A stretch of 49,502 nt of DNA from Paracoccaceae bacterium (GTDB taxonomy: Bacteria > Pseudomonadota > Alphaproteobacteria > Rhodobacterales > Rhodobacteraceae). Each line of letters begins with the position of its first letter. The stretch's first letter is position 1. The translations under genes were made by a program, and so were the position numbers. The notes beneath the pieces are model-generated. The model saw nothing but the letters and a program-made list of their open reading frames with translations. It did not search any database and was not told the DNA's origin. This document shows, one piece after another, positions 12,001 through 27,000 of this stretch. The stretch spans positions 1-49,502 of the forward strand of contig JACIYW010000003.1 in NCBI GenBank assembly GCA_014359745.1. Direction: 5' to 3'.

Positions 12001-15000
12001 CTCGACGTCGACGCCGACCCGGTCGGCGCTGGCCAGGGGCACCATCGTCGCCGTGACATTCACCGCGCCGCCGTCGGCATCGGTCACGTCGACCGGCAAT
12101 TCCAGCATGGCACCCGCCGCGACAACCTGGTTTTCGTGCGGCGCGATTTCAGGGGCCAGGTTGAGGTTGGCGACATCCAGCACCACCCGCGCCTCGGTCA
12201 CCGACGCAACGCCGGTGCCATCGCCGTCATCGGTGGCGATCACCCGGATTTCATGGCGCCCCGCCTGATCGAACCCCGGCGTCCAGAAGAAAAAGGCCGT
12301 GTCGGGGTCGAACACCGCCCCCTCGGGAAGGCCGGTGACGGCATAGGTCACGGTGGCCGGGCCAGCCTCGTCGGGGGCGAAGACGAAGGAACCGTCGGCC
12401 AGCTTGACGGGCGGGCGATAGAACGGATTGTCGGGGTCGATGGCCAGCAATTGCAGGCCGAAGGGCTGCGCCTCGACCAGATCGAACTGTCCAAGCGGCA
12501 CGAATTCGGGCGCGGCATTGGCATTCTCGACGGTGATGCGCACCGTGGTCTCGGCAACGGCCTGCCTGTCGCTGACCTGCACCGCGATGTCGTAGGTGCC
12601 GGCCTGGGTGAACCCGGGGATCCATTCGAACACCCCCGTCACCGGGTCCAGCGTCGCGCCCGCAGGCAGGATCGGCGCCTGATAGGTCAGCGCCCTGCCG
12701 CCGCGCACCAGATCGGCATCACGCCCGACGACGGTGAAGCGCAGGGGGTCGCCCTCGCGCACCACCCGGTCGGGGATCGGCAGAACCTCGGGCGGGGCAT
12801 TGCGCTGTGCGATGGACAGGGTCAGCGGCAGGCGCACACTTTGCGTGCCGTCACTGGCGATCACGGCAAAGTCATAGGTTCCCGCATCGCCAAAGCCCGG
12901 CGTCCAGCGCAGGACACCGCTGCGCCCGTCGAACGTGGCCCCCGGCGGCAGGTTGTCGGCCAGCATGGTGACGACGTTGAAATCCGGGTCGCGGGCCAGG
13001 AACCGGGTCTCGAACGCCTCGCCCTCGGCGCCGGTGAAGGTCTGCCTTGTGCTCAGGAATTCCGGCGGCATGTTGCCGCCATCCACCTCGATGATCCAGG
13101 CGACATCGGTGAAGGCGCCCAGACGGTCGAAAACCCGAACCACGACCGGCGAAAAGACGGGCGTCGAGGCATCGGTGGGGAAGCGGACCTCGCCCGTGGT
13201 CTCATCCAGGGTCAGGCCCTCGGGGCCTTCCAGAAGGACAAAGGCGAAGGGCCCGCCCTCGGCATCCTCGACCGCGATGGTATCGACATATTCGGTGCCC
13301 GCCACGGCGATGCCATCGGGTGGCACCGGCACCGCGGGCGCGGTGTTCAGGGGCGGCAGCGCGAACAGCCCGAACCCGACCTGAAGATGCAGCGCGTCGG
13401 GGGCGATGAACGTGGTCGTGGTGACAGGCACCGAGGCGCCGGGCGCCAGAATGCCGCCGGGCACCGCAAGGTCGATCACCCACAGCTCGTTCGTGCCGGT
13501 CGCGCCCACGGGCGAGGCGGTGAAATAGCGGGCCGGGTCCAGCAGCAGACGCAAGGGCGCCACCAGCGGCTCGGTGCCGGTGTTGGTCACGTTCAGATCG
13601 AAGGACAGCGTGCCATCGCCCCGGTCGCGGCGGGTGCCCGAGAATTCGAGGCCCAGCAACGTGCTGAAATCCTGCAACACCGAGAACCGGCTTTCGGCGC
13701 CCGAGCCCATGGGAAGGCCCGCGAAACTTTGCAGGTTGCCCGAGACGGAGAGGGTGTAGTTGCCCGTCTCGATCCCGGCCATCGACAGTGTGACCCGCCG
13801 CGCGGCGGGGTCGTAGCTGACATCCAGAACCGGAACGACGGTGCCGGCCTGGGTTTCCACGATATAGTTGCCGGGGTTCAGAACCGATCCCTCGGCCAGC
13901 GCATCCTCGGCCAGCATGTCGGTATCAAAGGTGATCTGCGCGGTCGTGACGGGGGTTGTCAGAACCGCCCCCTGTCCGGGGCTGATCGCGGTGATCCGCG
14001 GCGCCGTCGCCGGGTTCAGAACATCGACCCCCGCGCCATTGGCGATCAGGACGCGGCCATCGGCGGTGGCGATCAGGTTATCGCCCCGTGCCGCGCCAAA
14101 CCCCAGCATGGCCACGGCCCGCGTCGCCACGTCCAGCAGCACCAGCGCCGATTGCCCGGTTGACGGATCGACATTGCCCGAGATGAACAGCAACCCGTCC
14201 AGCCCGCTGCCCGGCTGCCCGAAGGCCAGCGAATCCGCGGGCACGGTCAGTTGCGCCACGACCTCGGGCTGTCCGTCGGCGTCGAAGCGCAGCACATCGC
14301 CCCGCTCGGGCCAGGATGTCGCCCAAAGGCGGCCTTCGGGCCCGATGGCCAGATCGCCGACGCGGGTGTCGGAAAAGGCGGTGAAGGTCTCGCTTACCGG
14401 ATCGAACACCTCGATCCCGTGGCCCGACGCCACATAGATCAGCCCGTCGGCATCGATGGCAAGGCTCTGGGTCAGCCCTGCGCCGTAGCGGGCCAGGGTC
14501 GCGCCGCTCTCGGGGTCGAGCTGCAAAAGCTCGTGACCGGTCATCGCCCAAAGGCGCCCGTTGCCGTCGAAGGCCAGATCGTAAACCGGCGCCTCGATCC
14601 TCACGAAATCGCGGGCACCGTCCGCCGGATCGCCCTGCGCCGGTATGCGGTAAAGCCCGCTGCGCTCGGGGCCGGCCACCACCAGAACCGATCCGTCCGG
14701 CGCCTGGGCCAGGGCGGTGGTGCCGATGCCCGCCGCATCCACCGGGCCGAACCCGCGCGCGAAGGCCGCAGCCGAGAATGGCGCGGCCACCGAAGCAAAG
14801 AAAGAGGGATTGCGCGGCGGTTGCGGTGCGGGCACGCCTTGCAAAACCTCGGCGAAGAGCGGAGCCGCCACAGCCTCGACCGGGGCCGGGGGGGCAAGCG
14901 GGGTGGCAGGGGTGGGCGTGCCAAAGCCCGCGCCCGTTCCCAGGTTCGGCGAGAACCCGTCGCCCGGCACACTGACCCCGGCGGGCGGGCGTTCGACGTT

Positions 15001-18000
15001 TCCGGCATTGTCGGTCGCCAGCACCAGAAATTCATAGCCGTGCCCGGCGGCGCCCTGGAACAGGGCGGTCGTCTCGGTCGTCTGCGCCTCAAACAGCTCG
15101 AACCGGCCGCCATCGGTGGCCACGAACACGCTGACATGGCGCAGGCCCGACAGATCGTCGGTCGCCGTCCAGTCCAGCACATACTGATCGGTTCCCGCCG
15201 CCCGGTTGACCTGCAAGGCGGTGCGCGGCGGCGTGCGGTCCAGCGTGATCCGCGTCTCGTTCGTGTCGTCGGGCGGGCGACTGTCATAGATCACCCGGGC
15301 CGATGCAAGGATTTCGGTGCCATCCGCAACCCGCGCCCCCGGCGCCACGCCATAGACCAGCGCGCCGGTCGGGTCGTCGCCCGTCAACAGGCCGGGCCCG
15401 CCCACCATCGCCTCGCCGGTGGCCGGGTCGATTGCCTGGATCAGCCAGGTCGCGATACCGCTGCCGCCATCGACCCCCGCCGAGACCCGCAGCACATAGC
15501 CGCGCGTGCCGGTCAGGTCGATGTCGGTCTGGAACTGGCCCCGGTCCGCCGGCAGGTCGACCACGATGTCGCCCAACCGCAGGTCGCCCAGCCGGAAGCC
15601 GCGCGGGTCAAGCGCCGGATCAAGCTGGGTGACCACCCGGATCTCGTTGACGGGGGTCTGGTTCCCGGTTCCGCCAAAGCGGATCTCATACGGCAGAGTG
15701 GTGCCAGTCGGAACGAACTGCTGTTCGCCAAAGCCGCCGGGGCCAAGGATGGCGGCGTTGCGCCCCGCCGCCGCCTGCTCTTGCAGGAACCGCGCCAGAT
15801 CCAGCGGGTCGAGCGCGCCGGTGGACAGGGCCGAGCCGACATCGCCCAGGCTGCCATCGGCCCCCGCCAGCAGTGAGAAGACGTTGAACCTCTGAAACAG
15901 CGTCGGATTGGACAGGCCCAGGTCGAACCTGTCCGCGCCGGGAAGCGCCGGCACGGGAATGTCGAGCGGCGGAATATCGTCGGCGAACCGCACATCGAGC
16001 CCGGCAAGCTCGGCCGTCAGGGCGGGATCGTGGCCATACCACTCGCGCAGCTTGGCAAAGAACGTGACCAGATCGCCGGTGGTGCGGACCTGGTCGCCCT
16101 CGGGGCCCAGAACGACGCCCATGGCAAGGGTGCTGACCAGGCTGCCCGCAAGCCCGCGTTCGCGGGGATCGGGGGCCTGATCCTCGGCGCGCAGGATGCC
16201 GGCATCCTGAAGGGCGGTCAGCCAGGCCGCGCGCCAGACATCGGCATCGGCCGCCAGCGTCAGCAGCGCCGGGCCCGCCTCGGGGTCGGCAAGGATGCCG
16301 CGCCGCAGCGCCTCGGCCTCGGCGGTCTGGAAGGCCACGAACTCGGCCCGGGTCATCGGCGTGGCGGCGGCAACCACATGAAACTGGAACGGCGCATAAA
16401 GCCGCACGGCGTCGTCGATGACCTGCACCCTGGGGTCACGGAAGATCAGATCGAACACCGGATTGACATCGGCCAGCGCGTCAGGCCCGGCATCCAGCGC
16501 CCCCTCGGCGCGCAGATCGGGAAAGCTGTTGTAGAGATATTCGCGCACCTGCTCGAAATCGCGGTCCACCAGCGCCTGCAACACCGGATAGGTCTGCACG
16601 TTGAAGCTGAAAGCGGTGAACCCGCCATTCGGCAGGTCATAGGCAAAGCCAGGCGCCAGGACATGCCCGGCGGTGTTCAGCCGGGCATCCGCCGACGTCC
16701 ACGGCACATCCGCCGCCGCGCCGTTCACCGGCGTCCCCGTCAGGTTGGTCGAGAATTGCAGGAAGGGCAGATCGTAGACGCCTTCGGCCCGGCCCATTTC
16801 CGGGGCGCCAAAGGTGAAATGCACATAGGGCGTATCGACGTTCGAGAAATTCTGAAGCGTCAGCGCATAGTTGCCGGTGCCCCCCACGGGCACGATGCGC
16901 GGCCCGCCCAGCGATAGCCCGACGTTGTTTTCGACCGCGCGTTCCACAAGGAAGCGATAGGGCACCACGGCCATGGCCCCGTCGGGGTTGATCACCTCGA
17001 CATCGTAAAGGCCCAGATCGGCGCCCAGCAGGTCGAACACCGCCACGATGCGCGACCCGTCCACAACCTCGGTGCGGGCGGGCAGGATCGAGGCGACGCC
17101 GGGCCGCGTCAGCCGCAGCACCGCGTCGGGATGAAAGGACGATCCCTCGATCACCGTCGTGACATACCGCCCGTCGCCCACCCGGTCCTGCCGCACACCG
17201 GTGATCTGGAATGGCAGAACCTCGGTCAGCAGGGTGGCACCGACCGCTTCGTCGCCCAGATTGCGGGCCAGGACATAGTAAAACCCGGCCTCGGTGCTGC
17301 CCACGGTCGCCGTCTGATCGGCACCAAGGGGATTGTCGTAGATGGCATCGAATTCGGTGGCGGTGGGCACCGCGCCGCGCCGCACGAACAGTTCAAGCTG
17401 TGCGCCCGCCACATCGCCCAGCAGGCGCGTGCGCAGGGTCTGGCCGGGGTCCGTTTCGACGCGGAACAGCACCTCCTGCCCCGGTGCCAGGGTAAGGGGC
17501 CGGGCCACGCCCGGTTGCAGGTCGGGCGTGACGACAAAGACGCTGTTCGCGGTCGCGGCGGTGTTGTTGGCGGTCAGCCCGTCCTCGAACACCTGATCGC
17601 GGATGTCCGAGCGCACGATGAACCGGTAACTGCCTTCGGCCGCGACGGGCATCCTTGTGGTCAGGCTGGCGACATAGCTTTCGCCAGGGGCCAGCGGGCC
17701 GGTATGGCTGGCCTGTCCCACCAGCCGGTCGCCCAGATCCCAGGCCCCATCCCCCGACAGGAACACCGAATCCGCCCAGGCGCCCGTGGCCGGGGCATCG
17801 CCGCTGTTGGTGACGCGCCAGGTGATGGTGATTTCCTCGCCCACCGTCAGATTTCCGGTGACCGCGATGTCCGATGTCACCAGATCGGCGGGCGGCACGG
17901 CGGTAAAGCGCACCGGCGCCGCCGAGGCGCGGGTGTTGTTGCCTTCGCCACCACCTTCGAAGACACCGCCGATCGGGGCGGTCAGGGTCGCGCGGTCGGT

Positions 18001-21000
18001 GACGACGAAAACGAAGAATTCGTCGCTGAGCGCCTGACGCATGTTGAAGTCGCGCGCGACGGTATAGCTTTCGCCCGCCGCCAGACCGTCGCGATGATCG
18101 ACCGCGCCAAGGAAGATATCCTTGGTAATGTCCAGCGACTGATCGCGCGAAAGATAGATCAGGTCGGTCCAGGCCCCCTGCCCCTCGGGGGTAGAGGCCC
18201 CGAAATTGGTCACCTCGTAACTCACCGACAGAGGCGCACCGCGCTGCACGGTTTGCGGCACATCGAGCGATGCAACCCGCAGATCGGGAAGCGCGGCCGC
18301 CGTCACCGTGCGGGTCAGGACGGCCAGGTTGTTGCCTTCGCCCTGATACTCGACAACCCGGTTTGCCCCCGTCGCGCGCACCCCGGCCAGCCCCGGCCCC
18401 ACATCGCTGCCGGGCAGGATATAGCCCGCGCCGGTGCCGCTGTCGGTCTGGATCAGGATGGTGAACTGGCCTTCAAGGCCGGGCGGCAGGGTGATCTCGT
18501 CCGCCACCTCATAGCTTTCGCCAGCCGCCAGCCCGCCCTGACGGGTGAAACTGGCCAGCAGGTGATCGCTGGCATCAAGCGCACCATCGCGGGAAATGAA
18601 CACCCGGTCCACCCACTCCGTCGCCGTGGCATCGCGGGTGCCCGCATTGGTGATGGTGAAGCGGATCGGCACCGGAACGCCCGACACGATGTCGTCGGGC
18701 AGATCCACCTCGGAAATCACGAGGTCGGGTTCGGAAAACACGGCGTCGAACCCGGCGGTGCCCAGGTTGTTGTCATTCGCCGGACCCTCGAACACGCTGG
18801 AGCGGTAGAGCGCAAAGGCAGAGACGGCGTTGCCGTCCACCTGTTCACGCTCGGCTCGCCCGCCCCCCGGATCGGCATCGGCGATGACATGGATGAAATA
18901 AGGCCCGTCGATCCCGGCGGGAAGGGTGACATCGGCCGATGCGGTATAGCTTTCGCCGGTGCCCAGTGGCGCGTCAAGCCGGATGGTTTCGATGGCCAGC
19001 CGCGTGGCGCGGCTGAGGTCCAGCACCGGGTCGGGCGAAATCCAGACCGCATCGCGCCACAACTCTGTGCCGTCCCAGACGGTGGCGCCCAGGTTCGTCA
19101 CCGTCCACTCGACGCTGGTCTCGGCGCCGGACCGCGTTCCGTCGGGAGGCGGCGAGACCAGCGTGACCACCAGATCGGCGGCGGCGGTCGTGGCCTCGGC
19201 CGCCGTGCCGGTCACATTGTCGGTCTCGTCCGACTCGGCCACCCCCGGAACGCCCCGTGCCGATCCGTCCACCACCACATGCACATAGGTGCCCTGCACC
19301 GACGGCGGCAGGTCGATGACTTCGTTGCGCTGATACCCCTCGCCCTCGGCCAGCGGGCCGGTGTTGTCGAACCCGCCGATCAGCCAGATCCGCGATCCGG
19401 GCGCGCCGAACACCGGATTGTCCGACACATAGACCAGATCGCGCCACCGGGCATCGGCGTTGATCGGGCCGTTGCCCTGGTTTTCCGCCGACCACGACAC
19501 CGTCAGCGGCCCCTGTCCGGCCACCACCGGCCCGTCCACCGCCACGCTTTCGGCCACGAGGTTCGGCACCTGCGGCACGAACCCCAGAACGTCGATGGCC
19601 CGGCCGCGATAGTTGTTGCTGTCGACCTCGTCGGGATCGTCGGGGTTTTCGTTGCCGACCAGCGTGTCCTCGATCACCAGACCGGTGGAATCGCTCCAGG
19701 GGGTCAGGTAATATCGCCCGCCCTCAAGGGTCTGCGGCAGCGTCACAAGGGCCGTGACCTGATAGCTTTCGCCCGGCGCGAGAACCCCGGCATGGGGCAG
19801 GCTGCGCAACAGGATGGCACTGTTGCCGCCGACGAAATCGACACCGCCCCCCTGATCTGCCGGGGGCAGCGGGCTGGGTCGGCGGGCATCGCGGGCCAGC
19901 CAGATCGTATCGGTCCACCTGTCGACAAAGGTCGGGTTCAGCCCGGTGTTGGTGACGGTAAAGCGCACCTCAACCTGCGCCCCCGCGACCGCCTGCGCGG
20001 GGGCGATTACCTGTCCCACCGACAGATCGGGTTTGGCGGCGGGGGTGATCTCTATCTGCGTGGTGGCGATATTGTCGCCGTCATTGGGGAATTCGTCGAT
20101 CTGCGACAGCGCGTCGGTGGACACGATCACATAGGCCGGGCCACCGAACCGCAGCGGCACGGTCAAAGGCCCGGTCTGCCCCGAATAGCTCTCCCCCGGG
20201 GCCAGGGCCGAGACATTCTGGAAACTGCCCATCAGCAGGTCGTCAGACGACAGGAACGGATCGAGCGACAGATACACCCGGTCGACCCAGTTGCCCGATG
20301 CGGTCACGGTGCCCTGGTTCATGACCTCGTAATCGGCCGAAACGGTGCCGCCCGCGCTGACCCCGCCCGTGGCGGTGACCGCCGCCACCTGAAGGTTGGC
20401 GCGATCAATCGGCGTGATCGTCATCACGTCGCTGCCGACCGTCGTGTTGTTGTCACCAAGCGCGCCATCCTCGAACAGGGTGGCGCGGTCGTTGGTGATC
20501 ACCTGCAGCCGATAGGCCCCGACAAGACGTTGCGGCAGGGTGATGCGTTCGGTGCGCTGATATCCCAGACCGGCCTGCACCGTCGCCTCGGTGGTGAACC
20601 GGCCAAGGAAGACCCGCGCGCCCCCGCCCACGGGTTCCAGATAGACCGCGTCGGTCCAGCCACCCGAGGCAGGCGCCGCACCCAGATTCTCGACCCGCCA
20701 GGCGATGTCGATGGACGCGCCTTCCCGTGCGGTGGACGGCAGGGCCGTTTCCACCACCTGAAGGTCGGGCGAGGGGCTGCGCGCCACCTCGATCGGCACC
20801 AGCCCCGAGGCGTTGTTGTCGGTGAAGATGAACTCGAACGGCCCGCCGGTGCTGGCGCGGGCATAGATCGTGCCCTCGATCCCGTCGGGCAGCCGGACCT
20901 GCGCCGTGCGCGTATAGCTTTCACCGACACCCAGCGCACCGACGCGGGTAAAGCTTTGATCGGCCAGCCGCCCCGTGCCATCGGCATTGGCATAAAGCAC

Positions 21001-24000
21001 GATCCGGTCGCTCCAGACGCTGCGGTCGGTCACGCCAAGGCCCTGGTTGGTCACGGTCCAGGACATGTCTATAAGCTGGCCGCTGTCGCCTTCGGGATCG
21101 GCCGAAATGCCCGTGACGACCAGATCGGCATAGAGATCGGGCACGATGTCCACGAAACCGGGAACAGCAGAGACGTTGTTATCGCGCTTGCCCGCCTCGA
21201 ACACCGCGCCTTCGGCATCGGACTGCACATAGACGGTCAGGCGCTGCGAAAACCGTGGGGGAAAAACGATGTCCAGCGAGGCGTCATACCCTTCGCCCAG
21301 CGCCAGCGCGCCATCGCGGACAAGACGGCCAAGCTCGTAATCGTCGGCGTTGCCGATGATCTCGTCGCGCGAGGCCATGACCCGGTCGATCCAGCCGGTT
21401 TCCGCGCCCGTCCCGGTGCCGTCATTGTCCACCCGCCATGTCACGGTGATGGTCGCCGGATCGCGCGCGGTGAAGGCAGGGGCGCTTGCCGCGCTGACCA
21501 ACAGATCGGCATGGGGGGCAAGGTTGACGGTCAGGGGCAAGGCGGCGGTGTTGTTGGCCTCGTCCGCTTCGATCGTGGCGTTTTCGGCATCAGGGACGGC
21601 CAGCAGGTAAAACGCCCCCGACAGTTCTATGGGAATGTCGGCGCTGAAGCTTTCGGATAGTTGCGCGCCCGGCTCCTGCGCCGCATCCCGGTCAAAACGC
21701 GCCAGCACCAGGTCGTCTTGGTCGAAGATCTCATCGCCGGACAGCACCACCAGATCGACACGCCCCGGCCCCGCCGCGCCCGCGCCGGAATTGTCGAACC
21801 GCGCCGTGATGTCGATGGCATCGCCCGACGTCACCACGGCGGGCGCGGTCAGGCCGCCGACCACCAGGTCGGGCCGCGCAACCCCAAGGTTGGTACTGGC
21901 GATGATGTTGTCGTCGGGCGTGCCGCCCTCGAAGACGCGGTTCGTCACGTCGCTCTGGACGATGACGGTATAGCTGCCGCCGGGGATGTCGGGAAACGGC
22001 ACCGTCAGTTGCGCGTCGTAGCTTTCTCCCGGTGCCAGATCGAAGGGCCGCGCGACCGTGCCCAGAACGGTCGCGCCCGCCAGCGTGCCGTCCGTGGACA
22101 GGAACACCCGGTCCGACCACGGCGCGCGGGCGGGGCCGGCGCCGGTATTTTCCACCCGCCATTCCACGGTCAGCGGCTGGCCGGGGGCCGCCGTTGCGGG
22201 CACCGTCAACCCGGTCGCGGTCAGATTGGGGGCGGGACCAACGGTGATGATGCTGGGCGACAGGGCCGCGCCGGTGTTGTTGTCGGTGGCGTCGCCTTCG
22301 AACACAGCCCCATCGGCATTGCTGCGCACCAGCACGAAATACGGTCCGGTGATGCCGCCCGGCACGGTGAAACTGCCCTGAGCGGTATAGCTTTCCCCCG
22401 GCGCCAGCGCGGCCTCTCGCGTGACGGTGCCAAGGCTGACGTCCCCGGCGCCCAGCTCGGCGTCGGTGGACAGGAACACCTCGTCCTGCCATGTCCCTGT
22501 CGTGGCGAATTCGCCGGTGTTGCGCACCCGCCACGCGATCTGAAGCGGGTCGGTGAACAGGGCCTGGTCCGGCCCCAGCACCGCCTCGACCACAAGATCG
22601 GCGGCGCGCGCCGTCAGGGCGATGTCGGCGGTAATGCTGTTGTCGGCGCGGGTATCGGGCTCGGTCACTGCCCGATCCGCATCGGTGATGACCGCCAGCG
22701 TGAATGTCCCGTCCAGATCGACGGGCAGCGTGATCTCGGCGCTTTGGGTATAGGCGGCACCGGGGGCCAGCACGCCCGGGCGCGCCACCTCGGCCAGCAC
22801 CGTGTCGTCGGCATTGCCGATGACCGCGTCGCGCGACAGCACGATCCGGTCGATCCATTCATCGGCGTCGGTGGCCACGCTTGCGGCATTGGTCACGGTC
22901 CAGCCGACTGTCACCACCGATCCGCCGATTGCCGTGGCCGGTGCCGAAAGGTCGCTGATCCGCAGATCCGCCAGCCCGGTTTCGGCCGAAGCGAATACGA
23001 CGCTGGCACCGTTGTTGTTCGCCCCGTAAGCCCCGGAGGCCAGCGATTCGACCAACCCGACGCTGCCGTTGGCGGCGCGGTTCGCCGTCACCGTAAGCCG
23101 GATGTCACCGGCCCCGTCCAGGCCATCGGCCAGCCGCACGGTCAGACGCTGTTCGGCCCTTTCACCGGGGGCAAGAGGGCCTGCCAATTCGGGATTGAAG
23201 GTCTGGGCACCGTTGAAGATCGTGGTTCTGCGCCCAAGGTTGTAGAGGTCCACCCGGTCGGTCCAGCCCTCGCGCGTGACGGCATTGCCCTGGTTGACGA
23301 CATCCCAGACAATCGTGACCTCGCCCCCGGCGGCGGGCGCGGTTTCGAGGATCCGCAGGTTTTCGACCACAAGATCGGGTGCCGAGACGAACATCTGGGT
23401 GGTGCTGTTGTTCGACGCCGCATCGCCGGTGTCGTTGCCCTCGACGATGATATCGTCGTTGTCGGCGCTGACCGTAACCTCGAACGCACCGGTTGCCGGG
23501 CGCCCCCCCGGCCAGGGCAGGGTGAAGCTGCGCGCCACCTCTTCCCCCGCCGCGATCGGACCGCCGGAATAGGGCACATCGGCCAGCAGAATCTCGTCAT
23601 TCGTCAGGGTGTTGCGGATGCGTAACTGTTCGCCCCAGGGCCCCGTCGCCGTGGCAGCCCCGGCGTTGCGCGTGACCCAGTTGACCGTCACCGGGTCGCC
23701 CGGCATCCAGTCGACCGACGGGGACATGGTGATGTCGGCCACCACCAGATCGGGCAACTGGTCGCTGAGCGATGTGACCCCGGTGCTGACCTCGCCCCCC
23801 TCGATCCCCGCCGCCGCGCCGGGTTCGGCCACCGCGTTCAGAACGTCGGTCGCCAGCGCAAACGACAGCGCGCCCGTGCCCGCCGCCCCCTGCGGCAGGG
23901 TCAGCGTGACCTGCCCGTCGCGCCCGGCCCCCGCGGCCAGCGCCCCGGCGGGCAGATCGACCACCGCGATCACCGCGCCCAGGTCGAGGTTGCGCACGAT

Positions 24001-27000
24001 CAGCCGTTCGGTGAAGGCCGCCGCATCCGCCGTGCCGTCGTTCTGCGTGCGCCATTGCACCACCACCGGCGCCCCGGCCTGCACCGGCGCCCCGCCTTCC
24101 CCCGTCACGGAAAGCGCAGAAGGCACCAGATCGGCGCCGGGGCTTGCCGTGTTCACGCTTTGCGGCACCCCTCCCCGGTTGGTGAAGATGTTGTAGACGA
24201 ACCGCGATTCCGTCACGCGCCTGTCGTCTCCGCCAACCAGCAGCAGGTAATCCCCGCTTTCCGGCAGGCGCAGGCCGTCGATGGCACTGGCAAGGTTCCC
24301 GCTCGTCAGAACCACGCCCGAAGGGCTGAGCAGCCGGGTATTGGCCGCGCCGGCCACCTCCAGCACTTGCAGGAACAGCCGGTCACCCGCGACACCGGGG
24401 ATCGTGAAGGCGCGGGTGGTGTTGCCGGGGGTCAGCGTGGCGTCAAGATAGCTGCCGGGTTCGATCCGGGTCGCCCCGGCCATGTCGATCAGGCGGAACC
24501 GGAAATCGCCCGTGAAATTGTCCTGCCCGAACAGGCCCCGCGTGCCGGTTATGAAGAGTCGATAGTCGCCCGCTGGCAGATCCAGCAACTGCGACACGCC
24601 GTTGTCGTTTCCGAAATTGCCTGTGGCCTTCGTGCCGGCCGGACCGACGATCTGCCAGTCTAGGCCGTTATTGTCCATCTGGCTGTCGAGATAGACTTGC
24701 CCGCCTTCGGCCACGGTAAAGCTGTAGGCGGCGGCATCGCCAGGCTGGTCGATACCGCCTTCGACGGTGGCCCCGATGGCGATGTCCGCCGCCTCCAACC
24801 GGGCGCGGCGCAGGGACAGGGTGGCCTGTCCCCCGTCGTCCAGGGTGGCGTTGGAATTGAAAACGAACGTATGGGCACCGGTATGCCGGGCCACAAAACT
24901 GCCCGGATCGTTGCCCTGACTTCCGAAATGCAGGACTTCGCCCAAGGGGGACAACACCCCGATCTGCCCTGCCAGCCCCCCGGTATCGGTGAACCAGCCG
25001 TGATACCGGACGCCTTCGACCAGATCGACCTGCACCATCCCGGTGCGCGCCCCCGCCGCGATTGCGATGGGAACGGCGACGGGTTGCGCCCCGGTCGGCG
25101 CATCAATCGTGGCCGCATCCGCCGCGTCGAGCAAGGTGAAACGATAATCGCCCGTGGCACCGTTCCGGTTGCTGACCTCGAAAACGTAATCTCCGGCGCC
25201 AAGCTGAAAGACGCTGCTGCCAGTGCCGGGAAAGGGCCGCGTCGGGGCCAGATCGGCATTGCCCAGCGTGCCCGCGCTGTCCCGCAGGGCCCATGCGATC
25301 TGGCCCTGTCCGGTCTGGCTGTCGACCATCAGCAGGGTCGGTTCCGTCAGGCTGAAGGCATGACGCACAACCTCGGACGGGGCGCTCAGCGTGCCTTCGA
25401 CCGGCTCGCCCAGGGTGATCTGCGCATCGCGGACCACTTGTTTGCGCACCGCAAGGGACAGTGCGAACGGCGCAGCACCGCCGTTGGTGCCCGCGACCAG
25501 CAGGCGATATTGCCCGTCGAGCGGCACCTCCGCGAAAAGCGTCGAACTCAGCGACCAGCTTTCGATGGAACCAAAGCGCACAATCCGGCCATCCGGGCCG
25601 ATCAACTGGAACCGTCCGGCAGAACTGTCACCGCCGGTGACGACGACGTCGTTGATATAGATCCGGTCTCCCTTCGCGGCGTCGAAGGACAGCATCTGCG
25701 CCGCGTTCCCCGGGTCGACGGTGACGTTGGTGACCGTGTCCAGGTCGATCCCGGTCGCATCCGCCAGATCGACCAGGCGGAACGCATAGCTTGCGGTGTT
25801 CGAACCCGTCGCCGACAAGGCCACGCGATAGGTGCCGGGGCCGAGCACCATCGCCCCGGGACGGTCGAAGCCGATACCGAAATAACCGGAAACCTCGCCT
25901 GCGCCCAGGCCGCGGAAATCGGTTCTTGGGCCAAAGGCATCCTCGATCCGCCACTGGATCGCGTTGCTGTCGCTGCGGCTGTCGAACAGCAGTTCGGTCG
26001 TCTCTGTCAGGGTGAACACATGGGCCGCCGATCCGCCCGGCTCGGTGATCTCTCCCTCGACCAGATCGCCGACGGCCATGGCATCCCCGGTCGGCGCGGT
26101 TTCCGGTGCAGGCCCGGCGTCGGTCAGGGTCAGCGTGGTGTCGACCCCGGCGCTCACGCTATGGATCGCGTCAACGATCAGGGAATAATCCCCCGCGAAG
26201 CGCGCAACCAGAGGATCGGAGGCGGTGAAGCCGCGTGAGATCACCTCGTTGCCCTGCGGGTCGATCACCCGCAGGATCAGGTGGTTCGTGCCAAAGCCCG
26301 TTCCCGCCAGCGATCCGGGGCTGACGACGAACCGGTCGCCCACCTCGGCCGCGAAACGGAACGCCGCGCTGCCCTGCATGGCCAGCGCCACCGGCGTCGC
26401 GGTATCGCGCGCGATGACCGGGGCGGCGGCCAGATCGGTCAGACGAAAGCCGTAGGCGCCGGTCGCATCGTTGCTGCCCGTCACCACGATTTCGTAGTCA
26501 CCGGCCGACAGGTTGAAAACCGCCTCGCGCCCGTTTGATTGGGAATTGAACGCCTGCCCCGCGATCACCGCGCCGGTGTTCACCTCGCGCAACTCCCAGG
26601 TCAGATCGCTGCGGTTCGTGAGGGAATCGAAATGATACCGTCCCGCCGTCGTGGTCTGGAACCCGTGCCGCCAGGTGTCGCCGGGGCGTTCGATTTCACC
26701 CGAGACCTGTGCGCCCGGCGTCAGCGCCTCGGTCCCGTCACGCCGTTCCCAGATACCAAGGGTAATGCTGCCGGGTTCGGTCGTGGATGCAGACTGATGC
26801 CCCTCGAACACCAGCGCGTATGTCCCCGCGGCGGCGATCCGCACCGCCTGCTGATCCGCACCGGTGCTTAACGCCAAGAGCCGGCCCGAGGGATCGTAAA
26901 GCCGAACCCCATGCCCGCCGCCTTCGCGCGCGACGACATCGAGATACAGCAACGATCCGGCGGCAAGGTCGATCCGGCGCACTTCGTTGCCGCGCGCCGG

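Noticed and set aside
5485-14163. Plus-strand open frame of 2,892 codons (and another of 1,509 codons at 17131-21660)
   Set aside because: They lie exactly antisense, codon for codon, to the giant gene. In high-GC genes TTA, CTA and TCA codons are rare, so the opposite strand stays open. The products are rich in Arg, His and Gln with no domain.
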